Of a stretch of DNA of 64,000 bases, positions 1-8,575 are shown piece by piece; the first letter of the stretch is position 1; every line of letters begins with the position of its first letter. A program made the position numbers and the translations under genes. Below the pieces are notes generated by a model. It was not told the origin of the DNA. It searched no databases and was given only the letters and a program-made list of their open reading frames with translations. Source of the DNA: Myxococcales bacterium. Lineage in GTDB: Bacteria; Myxococcota_A; Polyangia; Polyangiales; Polyangiaceae. The DNA lies in contig JAAFHV010000009.1 of the NCBI GenBank assembly GCA_013297655.1, positions 6,685 to 70,684 of the forward strand, given 5' to 3'.

Positions 1-277
1 GTCGGCGACGCCGCCGATCGACCTCGATCTTTGGTGACCGTCGTGCTTTCGCTGCGCCAGCGGTACCGTGAGCAGGCGGTGCACCACGGGGATTCAAACG
101 CGGCTTTGGCACTGGTTTGAAGCTCCCCCGCCCATCCGTAAGGAGACATCGGGGAGGAGCTGCCTCACGCCCATCGCCACTGGGGGTCTCTCGTGTTCTC
201 CAGGAGCATCGCGACCGGCCGCCGGGTCGATCCTTACGAGAAGACGGCACACCTGGTCGGCGGTCGTGGGAGGAAAC
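1..277. other. left-edge stretch without a clear gene
   Basis: I cannot support a gene here. Forward frame 2 enters from the edge and stops at 35-37, ending TPPIDLDLW, which could be the C-terminus of a gene lying mostly outside the window. The remaining open frames have no ribosome binding site, no family resemblance and compositions typical of shadow frames in GC-rich DNA. Confidence 0.35.
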
Positions 278-574
278 TCATCGTTTCGCGCCATCCGGAA
301 CGGGCGGAGGCACCTCGATCTCGTCCGTCGACGCGCGGCAGGCTTCGAGACACTTGGCGAGATGCCCGCGGCATCGCGTCGCTTCTGCCTCGTACGCGAC
401 CTCGCGACAGCGCGACAGCGCGACGGAGGCGGCGCGTCGGTGGTAGCACTGGAGCGCGATCTCCTGGCAGGGCCTGTCGCGTTCCGGCCGCACGAGCGGC
501 GTCACGGGCGAGGAGTGGCAGGCCGCGATCACCACCGCCGCGACGACCACAGCGAACGTCGGGAGCTTGTTCAC
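278..574 (-). CDS. small Cys-rich lipoprotein
   Basis: A 98-aa predicted lipoprotein: hydrophobic signal VNKLPTFAVVVAAVVIAAC with a lipobox ending at Cys20, then a charged domain with five further Cys in CQEIALQC...C...C...CLEAC spacing. The GTG start overlaps the TGA of the upstream TRASH lipoprotein gene (GTGA at 571-574), so the two are translationally coupled. I recognise no family. The regular Cys spacing and the coupling to a metal-binding lipoprotein suggest a periplasmic partner with metal or disulfide chemistry; that is inference. Confidence 0.7.
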   Translation of the reverse strand: MNKLPTFAVVVAAVVIAACHSSPVTPLVRPERDRPCQEIALQCYHRRAASVALSRCREVAYEAEATRCRGHLAKCLEACRASTDEIEVPPPVPDGAKR

Positions 575-996
575 GGCGCCGACCTGGCTGCCAGCGCGGC
601 GGAGAGGTTCGCCTCGGACTCGAAGTAGAAGACGTTGCCCTCGACGTCGCGCGCGATCGTGGCGCCCGCCTTGTCGACCTGGCGATGCGAGTACGGATCT
701 TCCGCCTCGCGAAGGGCGGGCTCTTGAGCGAGCCTCGCTTTGCACATCTCGCAGCAGCCAAAGTAAGTCCTTCCCGCGACGGGCACTGCGATTTGGGCGC
801 GGCCCATAAAGCGGTTCGTCACCATGCAGACGGTGGAGCGATCGTCCACCCGACTCAGCGCAGCCGCGCTGGCTTGGTGCTGCTGACTCGGCGCGGGGGG
901 CGAGGGCGCGGCGTGCTGGGCGGGTTCAGGCTCCGACGTTTTGCAGGCTGCGATGAACGCCCCCATCGCGGCGACACGCCAGATAGCTCTCATCAC
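571..996 (-). CDS. lipoprotein with TRASH/YHS-like metal-binding domain
   Basis: A 141-aa predicted lipoprotein (signal peptide, lipobox AACK near residue 18), then an Ala/Pro/Gln-rich linker. Residues about 57-110 form a compact metal-binding module, with CMVTNRFMG, a Tyr-Phe-Gly-Cys-Cys-x-x-Cys segment (YFGCCEMCK) and a downstream EDPYSHRQVDKAG tail, as in TRASH/YHS-type domains that hold copper or other soft metals. It is first in a two-gene operon. A KGTCAC-N14-GCTA promoter of the class shared with the copper operons lies at 1032-1059, and AAGGATTG precedes the ATG. Likely role: periplasmic copper binding (inferred from domain and promoter). Confidence 0.75.
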   Translation of the reverse strand: MMRAIWRVAAMGAFIAACKTSEPEPAQHAAPSPPAPSQQHQASAAALSRVDDRSTVCMVTNRFMGRAQIAVPVAGRTYFGCCEMCKARLAQEPALREAEDPYSHRQVDKAGATIARDVEGNVFYFESEANLSAALAARSAP

Positions 997-1031
997 AATC
1001 CTTGCTCGCTCGAGATGATCATTCCACCGCT

Positions 1032-1059
1032 AGTAGCGGCGACCGACCAAGGTGTGACC
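1032..1059 (-). promoter_or_regulatory. promoter, KGTCAC-N14-GCTA class (site E)
   Basis: Read on the minus strand: GGTCACAC, 14 nt, GCTACT, upstream of the TRASH lipoprotein operon. The same two boxes at the same 14-nt spacing occur upstream of three other operons (4494-4521, 22425-22452, 25659-25686). The layout fits an ECF-sigma promoter. Which sigma factor uses it is inferred, not shown. Confidence 0.6.
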
Positions 1060-1141
1060 CAGGACGTTTTGCGACGTCGCCTGCGGGCGCGCTAGCGGTT
1101 CCGTTCAAGCCATCGGCGCCGGCCAGCCGCACGATCGCGAC

Positions 1142-1708
1142 ATGAACGACCTCATCCCCCGTCGACGCGCGGTGCGTGTCGCCGCCGCCTTAGTTTTCAC
1201 ATTGTCCACCGTGGCGGCGCTGCCATCGGCTGCGCTCTCCCCTCCCCCTCGCCCGGTCGTGCGCCGCCGTCCGGACGATCCCGATTGGCTCGACGGTACC
1301 GTCGAGGTCCGCGCGAGCCCGTCCACCGTGCTCGATGCGCTGCGGACGCTCGACCGGTGGCCCTCCGTATTCCGCGACGTCACGTCCGTCGCCGGCTCGC
1401 GACAAAACGGAAAGCGTCGCACCGCGGACGTCGTGTCGCGGGTCCTCGGCGACCACGCACACACGATCACGCTCGACGATCGAGGGACCGCGTTCGACCT
1501 GTACATCTCGATCACCGGCGCGGAGGCGCGTGGCACCTTCACGGTCACGCCAGGACCCGACGGATCGCCAGCGAAGGTGACCTTCGCGCTGCTCGTGAGA
1601 GCGCGCGGTCTCGCGGGCATCTTCGTCTCCGAGGGCTCGTTGCGCGCGAAGCAGGAAGCGATGGTGCGGACCTACCTCACGGATCTGACGCGGCTCTCGC
1701 CGCGTTAA
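1142..1708 (+). CDS. secreted SRPBCC/START-like protein
   Basis: A 188-aa protein with an N-terminal signal peptide (twin-Arg-like RRRAVRVAAALVFTLSTVAALPSAA). The remainder resembles the polyketide-cyclase/SRPBCC fold: a start such as GTVEVRASPSTVLDALRTLD, then RWPSVFRDV, an alternating beta-strand middle and a long C-terminal helix (LRAKQEAMVRTYLTDLTRL). SRPBCC proteins bind hydrophobic ligands; no ligand can be assigned. It stands alone between the divergent metal lipoprotein operon and the AraC gene. Confidence 0.75.
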   Translation: MNDLIPRRRAVRVAAALVFTLSTVAALPSAALSPPPRPVVRRRPDDPDWLDGTVEVRASPSTVLDALRTLDRWPSVFRDVTSVAGSRQNGKRRTADVVSRVLGDHAHTITLDDRGTAFDLYISITGAEARGTFTVTPGPDGSPAKVTFALLVRARGLAGIFVSEGSLRAKQEAMVRTYLTDLTRLSPR

Positions 1709-1730
1709 ACAAGCCAGCGCCCGCTGGTCC

Positions 1731-2516
1731 TCACGCCGGTGGCAGCACCCAGCGCACGAGCCCGACCACCTCCGTCGGCGCCACGCCGAACATGCGCCTG
1801 AACGTGCGGCTCATGTGGGCCGCGTCCGCAAACCCCGCCGCCGCCGCCGCCCGGCTCATGGTCGTGTCCGTGCGCTGCGCGATCTCCCGCGCCGCCACCT
1901 GAAGCCTTAGCCAGAGCACGAGAGGACGAAGGCCGATCCCGAGCTCCTCGTTGAGCAAATGCGACAACCGATCTCCCGACAGGCCCACGGCGGCCGCGAC
2001 CGCGTCGAGAGAGAGCTCGTCGTCGTGCAGGTGCGCGACGAGCCACGCCCGCGCTCGGACCAGCGCTGGGTGAACGGCGCGCGCGCGCGCGGAGTCGACC
2101 CCGAGCGCCGAGGTCATCGCGTGCACGCGATCGCGTGCCTCGGCCCACCCGCGAGGGAGGCTCTCGACGGCACCCAGGCGGAGGGCGGCACCGACGTCGC
2201 GCCACTCTCGCGCCAGGGCGCGGCGGGGAACGGAGGCGCGGAGGCGACGCCCCACGAGCGTATCCGGGTCGACATAGACCATGACGCAACGGGAGGCGCC
2301 GGGGCCCACGGCGTGGAGCACGGAGGGTGCGATCGCCGCCACGTCGCAAGGCGCGTGGTCTATATCGTCCGCGCCGCGGAGCGCGAGTTGGCCGTCCAGC
2401 GCTCGGACGAGTTGGAAGGCGTGGTGGGCGTGCGGCGAGGTCGCCCCGACGAAGCCGGCATACGCCGCCCATCCGTCACCGAGGAACAACGTGCCTGCCC
2501 AAGTCTCCCTGCTCAC
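1731..2516 (-). CDS. AraC-family transcriptional regulator
   Basis: A 261-aa regulator with an N-terminal cupin-like sensing half (HAHHAFQLVRALDGQLAL) and a C-terminal double helix-turn-helix. The first HTH is in LSLDAVAAAVGLSGDRLSHL and the second in SRAAAAAGFADAAHMSRTF followed by FGVAPTEV, the usual AraC signature. I chose the GTG at 2516 because the longer frame (start 2645) would overlap the multicopper oxidase gene and adds a low-complexity N-terminus unlike the family. It lies directly downstream of the oxidase on the same strand, so co-transcription is possible. Confidence 0.8.
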   Translation of the reverse strand: MSRETWAGTLFLGDGWAAYAGFVGATSPHAHHAFQLVRALDGQLALRGADDIDHAPCDVAAIAPSVLHAVGPGASRCVMVYVDPDTLVGRRLRASVPRRALAREWRDVGAALRLGAVESLPRGWAEARDRVHAMTSALGVDSARARAVHPALVRARAWLVAHLHDDELSLDAVAAAVGLSGDRLSHLLNEELGIGLRPLVLWLRLQVAAREIAQRTDTTMSRAAAAAGFADAAHMSRTFRRMFGVAPTEVVGLVRWVLPPA

Positions 2517-2610
2517 GTCTCGTACCTGCTGCTCCGCGCCTCGCTTCGGCGCGAACGTACCGTGGGAAGCGCGTGGGCGCTCGCTCCCCACCCCGCCCGT
2601 CGCCGGAACG

Positions 2611-4035
2611 TCAGTGCGTGCCGTGAGCCCTCGAAACCGCGCCACCGACGAGGATTTCCCCCATCATGCCGCCCTCGGAGTGCTCGTTGATGTGGCAGTG
2701 CACCATCCACGCGCCCGGCTCGTCGAAGCGCGCGGCGATCGTCACGCGCCCCATCATCGGCACGATGACAGTGTCCTTGTCGGCGAGTCGAGGCGACGGC
2801 ACTCCGTTCGTAGCGAGCACCTGGAAGAACGTCCCATGCACGTGGAACGGGTGGTCCATCTCGCTCTTGTTCTCGAGCTCGAGCACACGAACGTCGTTGA
2901 GCGCGGCGCTCTCGGCGGGAACTTGGGGCCAGCTCTTCCCGTTGAGCATGAAGGTGAGCTCGCCCTCGGGGGTGGTGCCTTCGTCGAGCTCGAAGCGGAT
3001 CGGGGCGGTCGACACGATGGGCAGCTTGGCGAGCGCGCGCCCCGTCTTGGGAATTGCCTTTCTCTCGGCAACGGGCTCGCCGCCGACGACCACCGTGCCC
3101 ACGCGGCGAGCGGGATTCATTCCTGTCTCGTGGCCACGCTCGTAGGGCTCGGTCGTGAGCGCGAGCTCGCCCGCCACGTCGGGCGCGACGAACAGCACGT
3201 CGTAGCGCTCGGACGGGGAGATCAGGAGCGAGTCGACCTCGTAGGGCTCCGGCACGAGGCCACCGTCGGTGCCGATGACGGTGAGCTTCACGCCCGCGAT
3301 TTTGAGATTGAAGAACCTGCCGTTCGCCGCGTTGAGGAGCCGAAACCGCGTAAGCGCGCCAGGGCGAACCGGGACGCGTGCGTTTCGCGTCCCGTTGACG
3401 AGCAAGGTCTCTGCTTCGCGCCCGAGCATCTTCGAGGCGTCGTCGATGTACGTGGGAAAGGTGCCGTCCTCGTTGAGCTTTACGTCGTCGAGCACGAGCA
3501 CACGCTCGTCGTCCACCACAGGCTCGGCAGGACCGCGCACCCGAATGACACCCACGAGGCCGCGCTCGACCTGCTCCGCCGTGCGGACGTGGGGGTGGAA
3601 CCAGAAGAGCCCCGCGTCCTTCAAGCGAAAGCGATACTCGAAGGTCTCGCCGGTCTTGACCGGCGCTTGCACGGACGGAGAGCCGTCCATCGCGGCAGGA
3701 AGCCGCACCCCGTGCCAATGGACGAGGGTGGGCTCGGGGAGCTCGTTCTTGAAATGCACGACGAGCTCGTCGCCGATGTTCGCGTCGACGATCGGGCCCG
3801 GCATCGTGCCGTTGTAGGTCCACACCTTGGAGGGCTTGGTGCCGCCCAGGTCCTTCTCGGCCTCGCGCGCCGTGAGTGAAAACTCCACGACGCTCGGCGA
3901 CGGGTCCTCGTCCTTCACCGGCACGAGGGCTAGCGGATCGACCGCTGATGGCGCGGGCGGGCTCGGCGTGGCGGCCCCGCAAGCAGCGAGCAGACCGAGG
4001 AGGCCGAGCGCCCCCGCGAAGGACGCGGTCCTCAC
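2611..4035 (-). CDS. multicopper oxidase (lipoprotein)
   Basis: A 474-aa three-cupredoxin multicopper oxidase with a lipoprotein signal (LLGLLAACG). All four copper-ligand motifs are visible: HWHG, HPH (WFHPHV), HPFHVHG and HCHINEHSEGGM, the last with the His-Cys-His plus axial Met pattern of the type 1 and trinuclear sites. Expected role: periplasmic or outer-envelope oxidation of Cu(I) or organic/metal substrates, typically for copper tolerance. The GTG start overlaps the stop of the FnIII lipoprotein gene (GTGA, 4032-4035), giving a coupled operon behind the promoter at 4494-4521. The second oxidase at 24414-25640 is a separate paralogue. Confidence 0.9.
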   Translation of the reverse strand: MRTASFAGALGLLGLLAACGAATPSPPAPSAVDPLALVPVKDEDPSPSVVEFSLTAREAEKDLGGTKPSKVWTYNGTMPGPIVDANIGDELVVHFKNELPEPTLVHWHGVRLPAAMDGSPSVQAPVKTGETFEYRFRLKDAGLFWFHPHVRTAEQVERGLVGVIRVRGPAEPVVDDERVLVLDDVKLNEDGTFPTYIDDASKMLGREAETLLVNGTRNARVPVRPGALTRFRLLNAANGRFFNLKIAGVKLTVIGTDGGLVPEPYEVDSLLISPSERYDVLFVAPDVAGELALTTEPYERGHETGMNPARRVGTVVVGGEPVAERKAIPKTGRALAKLPIVSTAPIRFELDEGTTPEGELTFMLNGKSWPQVPAESAALNDVRVLELENKSEMDHPFHVHGTFFQVLATNGVPSPRLADKDTVIVPMMGRVTIAARFDEPGAWMVHCHINEHSEGGMMGEILVGGAVSRAHGTH

Positions 4036-4487
4036 GGCGTCCCCGCCTTCTCAGCGGAGTACTCGGACACAGTGTCACCCTTCACGCACCGCAGGCGATA
4101 GGTGTACTCGGTGCCAGCGGTGAGACCGACCGCGTCGTGTTTGTTGTCGGCCACGCCAGGAACCGAGAACGCGACCTTGTAGGCCTCGGTCCCGGTCTTC
4201 CGCTCGCCCTCGACCTTGTCGCAGTCTTTCTGCGCGTTCTTCCACGTGACATGGAGACCACCGGCCATCTTCGCGACGCCGCTGATGGTGGGAGCGACCA
4301 GGGGCGCGACCGCGCCATCGCCGCTGGCACCGCCATCCGTCGGAGACGGTGTCGGCGTGGTCGACGAGTCCACGGCGCCGCCGTCGTCGTGTGTCACTCC
4401 GTGGTCCTCGGTCGCGTCCGACGAGCAAGCCGAGACGAGGGCAGAGAGCACGAGGGCAAAACCCAAATGAAGCGCAGATTGACTCAT
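4032..4487 (-). CDS. lipoprotein with fibronectin III-like domain
   Basis: A 151-aa protein with a lipoprotein signal (ALVLSALVSACSS), a Thr/Pro/Asp/Gly-rich linker and a C-terminal FnIII-like sandwich (APTISGVAKMAGGLHVTWKN ... AGTEYTYRLRCVKGD). I chose the ATG at 4487 over upstream in-frame ATGs at 4496 and 4505 because a promoter -10 box covers 4494-4499. The transcript should then begin at or next to the 4487 ATG. It is the first gene of an operon with the multicopper oxidase, so it may dock or display the enzyme; this is inference. Confidence 0.7.
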   Translation of the reverse strand: MSQSALHLGFALVLSALVSACSSDATEDHGVTHDDGGAVDSSTTPTPSPTDGGASGDGAVAPLVAPTISGVAKMAGGLHVTWKNAQKDCDKVEGERKTGTEAYKVAFSVPGVADNKHDAVGLTAGTEYTYRLRCVKGDTVSEYSAEKAGTP

Positions 4488-4493
4488 CCCCCT

Positions 4494-4521
4494 CATAGCG
4501 GGCAACTCGGCCCCCGTGACC
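4494..4521 (-). promoter_or_regulatory. promoter, KGTCAC-N14-GCTA class (site F)
   Basis: Minus strand: AAGAAAATC just upstream, then GGTCACGG, 14 nt, GCTATG. The A-rich flank plus GGTCACG closely matches site D at 22425-22452. The -10 box ends six bases before the ATG at 4487, so the FnIII lipoprotein/multicopper oxidase mRNA may be leaderless. Confidence 0.6.
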
Positions 4522-4564
4522 GATTTTCTTCGCGCCGCGACGGTTCAGCGACCCCGTTCAAGCC

Positions 4565-5470
4565 ATGCCCAGCAAAGGCGAGCATTTTGGGGTCATGTTC
4601 TTCGCGATCCTTCCCCGGCTGCGCGCGCTCGGCGCCTCGCTGTTATATCCGTCGGTCTTCTTCGGAGCGTTCTCGGCCCTTGGCCTGGCGCGCGGAGCGC
4701 CGGGGGTCATCGCCGCCGTGGTCGCCGGGAGCGCTCTCCTCGTGTCGGTCTTGGAGCGCCTCTTTCCCGTGTCATCGAAGTGGAACGAGGACCACGGAGA
4801 CACCCGGTCGGACCGACTCTACCTCGTGACCAACCTCGGCGTGAGCCAGACCGCGGCGTACCTGGTGGGGCTCGTCTCGGCGCGCAGCGACATGCTCGCG
4901 GTGTGGCCGACGGAGCTCCCGTTTGCGCTGCAAGTGCTGCTCGCGCTCTTGGTGTTCGATCTCGGACTTTATGCCGTGCACCGCGCGAGCCATAGCGTCG
5001 GCTGGCTCTGGAGGCTCCACGCGATTCATCACTTCCCGCGTCGGATCCACTGGGTGAACGGGCAGCGCCGGCACGTGGTCCACGAGCTGCTCGAGGGAAC
5101 GCCCGGGCTCGTCGTGCTCCTCGTGCTCGGCGCGAAGGGGCCCGTCATTGCGAGCGCTCTGGCGATGGTGACGGTGCACCTTCTGCTTCAGCACGCCAAC
5201 ATTCGGTACCGCGGCGGCGCGCTCCGCCACGTGTTCGCCGTCGCCGAGCTGCACCGCTGGCACCACCAGCGGAGGTATGCGGCCGTCCAGGGCAACTACG
5301 CGGCCGTGTTCGCGTTCTGGGATCGGCTCTTTGGGAGCCGGCTGGCGGACGGTGACGCGCCGCTCGAGGTCGGCATCGACGACGAGCCTACGCTTCAGGA
5401 GGGGTGGCGGCGCCAGCAGCTTTGGCCGTTTCGACGGGGCGGCTCGGAGAGCTCCGCGTCGGGCGAGTAA
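4565..5470 (+). CDS. sterol desaturase/fatty acid hydroxylase family protein
   Basis: A 301-aa integral membrane di-iron enzyme. After several hydrophobic segments come the three histidine clusters of the family: HRASH (residues about 139-143), HAIHH (about 152-156) and HRWHH (about 238-242). This superfamily hydroxylates or desaturates fatty acids, carotenoids or sterols at the membrane; the substrate cannot be read here. Start chosen at the first ATG after the divergent promoter region; a later ATG at 4595 (MFFAILPRL) is possible. Confidence 0.85.
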   Translation: MPSKGEHFGVMFFAILPRLRALGASLLYPSVFFGAFSALGLARGAPGVIAAVVAGSALLVSVLERLFPVSSKWNEDHGDTRSDRLYLVTNLGVSQTAAYLVGLVSARSDMLAVWPTELPFALQVLLALLVFDLGLYAVHRASHSVGWLWRLHAIHHFPRRIHWVNGQRRHVVHELLEGTPGLVVLLVLGAKGPVIASALAMVTVHLLLQHANIRYRGGALRHVFAVAELHRWHHQRRYAAVQGNYAAVFAFWDRLFGSRLADGDAPLEVGIDDEPTLQEGWRRQQLWPFRRGGSESSASGE

Positions 5471-5498
5471 GGTCCCCGACGTTCGATCGCCTCGACGA

Positions 5499-6062
5499 TC
5501 AGTCGGCGCCAGACGCGTCCACGCTCGCGGTGCCCGAAGAGTCACCGCCTGCGTCACGGGAGAGCGGAGCCAAGGTGCAACCCGCCGGATCGAACGGCTC
5601 GACCGCATCGCCGGGGAAGATCCGCTTCGCGATATCATCGTAGTTCGCCCGCGAGAGCCCGCCCGGGCCACCGCAGCCGACAAGCGTCGTCGTCGGAGAC
5701 AGCACGATGCGCTTTTGCTCGCCTACGGGGACCGTAACCTCGTCGCGTGTGCGGGCAACGACGAGCCTCGGCGCGCCGGCATCCACGGCGTTCGATGGGA
5801 CGCGAGCGAGGAGAGCATAGACCGGCTCCGGCCCGGTCGCGACGCGTGCAGGCCCCGACTCCTGTCCCGGCGGGAGGGGCTCGAGGAACAGCGTCGTTTT
5901 GTACCAAACCTTGACGACGGTGAACGGAGCGGGCTCGTCGCTCGGGAATTCGTTGGCGATGCTCGCTTCCGTGGGCCCGTCGGTTTCGCAGCCGAAGAGG
6001 AGCCCGAGCAGGCCGAGGCCAACGGCGGACATCGTGAGGATGAAGGCGGGTCGCTTGTGCAT
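5499..6062 (-). CDS. lipoprotein of unknown function downstream of a TonB receptor
   Basis: A 187-aa protein with a clear lipoprotein signal (LLGLLFGCE). The mature part has a beta-rich middle (FTVVKVWYKTTLFLEPLP ... YALLARV) and an Asp/Ser/Gly-rich C-terminus. I recognise no family. The ATG at 6062 is nine bases after the stop of the TonB-dependent receptor, so the two are almost certainly one operon. A surface or periplasmic accessory role for the receptor is likely (inference). Confidence 0.75.
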   Translation of the reverse strand: MHKRPAFILTMSAVGLGLLGLLFGCETDGPTEASIANEFPSDEPAPFTVVKVWYKTTLFLEPLPPGQESGPARVATGPEPVYALLARVPSNAVDAGAPRLVVARTRDEVTVPVGEQKRIVLSPTTTLVGCGGPGGLSRANYDDIAKRIFPGDAVEPFDPAGCTLAPLSRDAGGDSSGTASVDASGAD

Positions 6063-6070
6063 CGAAGGCC

Positions 6071-8575
6071 TCAGTCGAGGTAGAGCGTGGTCATGATGCG
6101 GGCCGTGAACGGGTAGCCCGGCGTAAAGTGGTTGTCCTCGCAGCCGGCAAAGTTGCCGTTCGTGCTGGTCGCGAGGCGGCTGCCGTTTCCGCACGTGCCG
6201 GGCGGCGCCGGCGAGTTCGTCGATGGCTCGCTGCGCAGGCGGCTCGTGGTCGCGAACTGGGCCGCCTTGTAGGTTTGGTCGAACAGGTTCTCGATATCGA
6301 GCCCCACGTCGAAGCGACGGTGCTGGTACCCGAAGTGAAGGTCGACGACGGTAAAGCCCTCCGCGACGATGAAGTCGTCCTGGGTCGCGGGCCGATCGCC
6401 CACTCCGTAGAGCCGAAAGCCCCCGCGGAGCCCGGACGGGTGGCGAGCCGAGAGCCCGCCGGCCCACGTGTACCGGGGCGCGAGCGCGACAGAGTCGCCG
6501 TTCCCTCGGTTGAGCACGAAGGCCGACTTGGTCGCGGTCAGGTCGACGTCGGCCGAGAGCCAGGAAGTGATCGCTAGGCGCGTCTCGAGCTCGACGCCGA
6601 ACCTTCGCGTCGCGTCGCTCGATTCCGTGGTGCCCTCGTCCCCGAGCCAGACCGTCTCGCTCTCGAGGTCGAGCCGCCAGGCGGCTGCGGCGATGTCCAG
6701 CCGGTTGAAGAGCCGCGCGCGCGAGCCCGTCTCGTACCCGGTCGCGCGCGTGAGCGGCGTCACCGGGTCCCGTCCACGCACGACGCCACGGGCGTCGTTC
6801 GAATGAAAGCCGTGGCCATAGTTTCCATAGACCTCGACGTGGACGTTCTCCTTGTCGACGGGGGTGACGATGACCGCGCCCTTCGGGCTGAGCTGGGAGG
6901 CGCCCTTCACCCCGCTCGTCGCGCCTGCACCCGAGCCCGGCTGCTCCCGCTTGTCGTCGACGGCGAACGAGAAGAAGTCTGCCCGCGCGCCACCGACGGC
7001 GCGCAGCCACTTCGTGAGGGTGACCTCTTCTTTCGCGAAGGCGCCGATCGTGGTCTGGTTTATCTGGCTGTCGACTACCGGCGCGAGCAGCTCTCGTTGC
7101 CGGGTGCGGTCGAGCGAGACGCGCGCCGAGTCCGTGCGCATGTTCGCGCCCATGGTCGTGTCGAGGCGCACGGGCCCGGCGTCGTGCACGATGCGGTAGC
7201 TGACCTTGCCCCCAGCGAAGACGCGTCGATCCTTTTGGGTGATTTGGTCCCCGTTGTCGGGATCGTTCAGGTTCACGGTGAAGTTCGAGATGATGTCGAG
7301 GCGGTACTGCGCGAGGTACGCCATCGCTTGGATCTCGCTCCTTGGTGATGGCCTGAGCTTGTACGCGGCGAAGAGCTGGTGGCGTGCGCTGTTTCCGCCT
7401 TCGCTCGGATCGTGGGTGGAGAACCGGTCGAGCCGGCCCGCCTCGACCTCACGACGCGCGATCTGGCCAGAGCCGAACCAATTGCCGGCGTAGCTCGACG
7501 CACCGACAGAGAAGGTAGACGCGGGGGACGGGTTCAACGACACCTTCGTCCAAACCTTGTAGCGATCGAACTGCTCGGGGTTCTGGAAGGGACCGTTGTT
7601 CCTCCCGACCTCCGCGACGAACATCGGCTTGATCGACTCGAGCTTGGGGCTCGCGATGAGGAGACCTCGGTAGGCGGGGCCGCCGCGGCCGGGCGACCCT
7701 CCGGCGCCGAAGCCGAGAGAGCTGTGCTGGAACTCGGTCCGCGTGATGAGGTTCACGGAGCCCGCGGTCGAGAAGTCGCCCTGCTCCGCGAAGTAGGGCC
7801 CCTTCGTGATCTCTACCCGCTCGATGAGCTCGGGGACGATGAAGTTGGTGTCCGCATAACCCTGGCCGTGACCATGGGACACCATGTTGACTGGGATGCC
7901 ATCGACGCTCAAGGCGATGTCGGTCCCGTGGTCGGCGTCGAACCCTCGAAGAAAATACTGGTTTGCCTTGCCGCCTCCCGCGTGCTGCACGACGAAGAGG
8001 CCCGGCGTGACGCGCAAGATGTCGGCGACGCTCGCGATCGGACGAAGCTGAAAGTCGCGATCGCGGACCGAGAACGCCGAGGCGGCGCTGATGGGCCGTT
8101 GCGCGAGCACGAGCGTCGATTGATCTGCCTTCGCCTGCTGCACCTGGACGTCGCCGGGAGGGGTGATCGGTGGCGCCGGCGCGGATGGCGGCGGGCTCGG
8201 AGGCTCGGCCGGAAGATGAAACTCGTAGGTGAACTGCACCGTGGACCGGATTGGCTTGCCGGTCTGGCGAGCCGGCTCGAACACGAAGGCGCGGACCGCG
8301 GCGAGCGCGGCCTCGTCGAAGCCGTGTCCCGCGGCGCTGGTGACACGGGCGTCGGTCACGCGCCCTTCCTCGTCGACCATGATCTCGAGCCCGACGTTTC
8401 CCTCTCGTCGCTCACGGAGCGCGGCCTCGGGATAGGTGGCCTGTGGCTGGGACCGCAGCACGGGAGGGGAAGGCGCCTCCACGGCGTCCGACGGAGGCGA
8501 TACCTCCTGCGCGCGGGCTGCCTGGACGGTGAGAACAAGCGCGATGCCGAATAGACCTCGAACGACCGACTTCAT
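6071..8575 (-). CDS. TonB-dependent receptor with N-terminal TonB C-domain
   Basis: An 834-aa outer membrane receptor. Domains in order: signal peptide (1-22); a TonB C-terminal-like domain (about 40-118, ATYPEAALRERREGNVGLEI ... AALAAVRAFVFEPAR); a Pro-rich linker (about 120-145); a plug (about 160-285, including LRGFDADHGTDIALSVDGIP and ERVEITKGPYFAEQGDFSTA); then a 22-strand-type barrel. TonB receptors import scarce large ligands such as metal chelates or vitamins using proton-motive force; the ligand is unknown. It is operonic with the lipoprotein at 5499-6062 and faces a TonB gene. The C-terminus ends YLD rather than the usual aromatic last residue. Confidence 0.9.
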   Translation of the reverse strand: MKSVVRGLFGIALVLTVQAARAQEVSPPSDAVEAPSPPVLRSQPQATYPEAALRERREGNVGLEIMVDEEGRVTDARVTSAAGHGFDEAALAAVRAFVFEPARQTGKPIRSTVQFTYEFHLPAEPPSPPPSAPAPPITPPGDVQVQQAKADQSTLVLAQRPISAASAFSVRDRDFQLRPIASVADILRVTPGLFVVQHAGGGKANQYFLRGFDADHGTDIALSVDGIPVNMVSHGHGQGYADTNFIVPELIERVEITKGPYFAEQGDFSTAGSVNLITRTEFQHSSLGFGAGGSPGRGGPAYRGLLIASPKLESIKPMFVAEVGRNNGPFQNPEQFDRYKVWTKVSLNPSPASTFSVGASSYAGNWFGSGQIARREVEAGRLDRFSTHDPSEGGNSARHQLFAAYKLRPSPRSEIQAMAYLAQYRLDIISNFTVNLNDPDNGDQITQKDRRVFAGGKVSYRIVHDAGPVRLDTTMGANMRTDSARVSLDRTRQRELLAPVVDSQINQTTIGAFAKEEVTLTKWLRAVGGARADFFSFAVDDKREQPGSGAGATSGVKGASQLSPKGAVIVTPVDKENVHVEVYGNYGHGFHSNDARGVVRGRDPVTPLTRATGYETGSRARLFNRLDIAAAAWRLDLESETVWLGDEGTTESSDATRRFGVELETRLAITSWLSADVDLTATKSAFVLNRGNGDSVALAPRYTWAGGLSARHPSGLRGGFRLYGVGDRPATQDDFIVAEGFTVVDLHFGYQHRRFDVGLDIENLFDQTYKAAQFATTSRLRSEPSTNSPAPPGTCGNGSRLATSTNGNFAGCEDNHFTPGYPFTARIMTTLYLD

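Noticed and set aside
7379-8554. Long plus-strand open frame opposite the TonB receptor gene (391 codons), and similar long frames opposite YcaO, CusA, copA and other genes
   Set aside because: Typical shadow frames of GC-rich genes: Arg/Ala/Gly-rich, no ribosome sites, no domain patterns, while the opposite strand encodes clear families.
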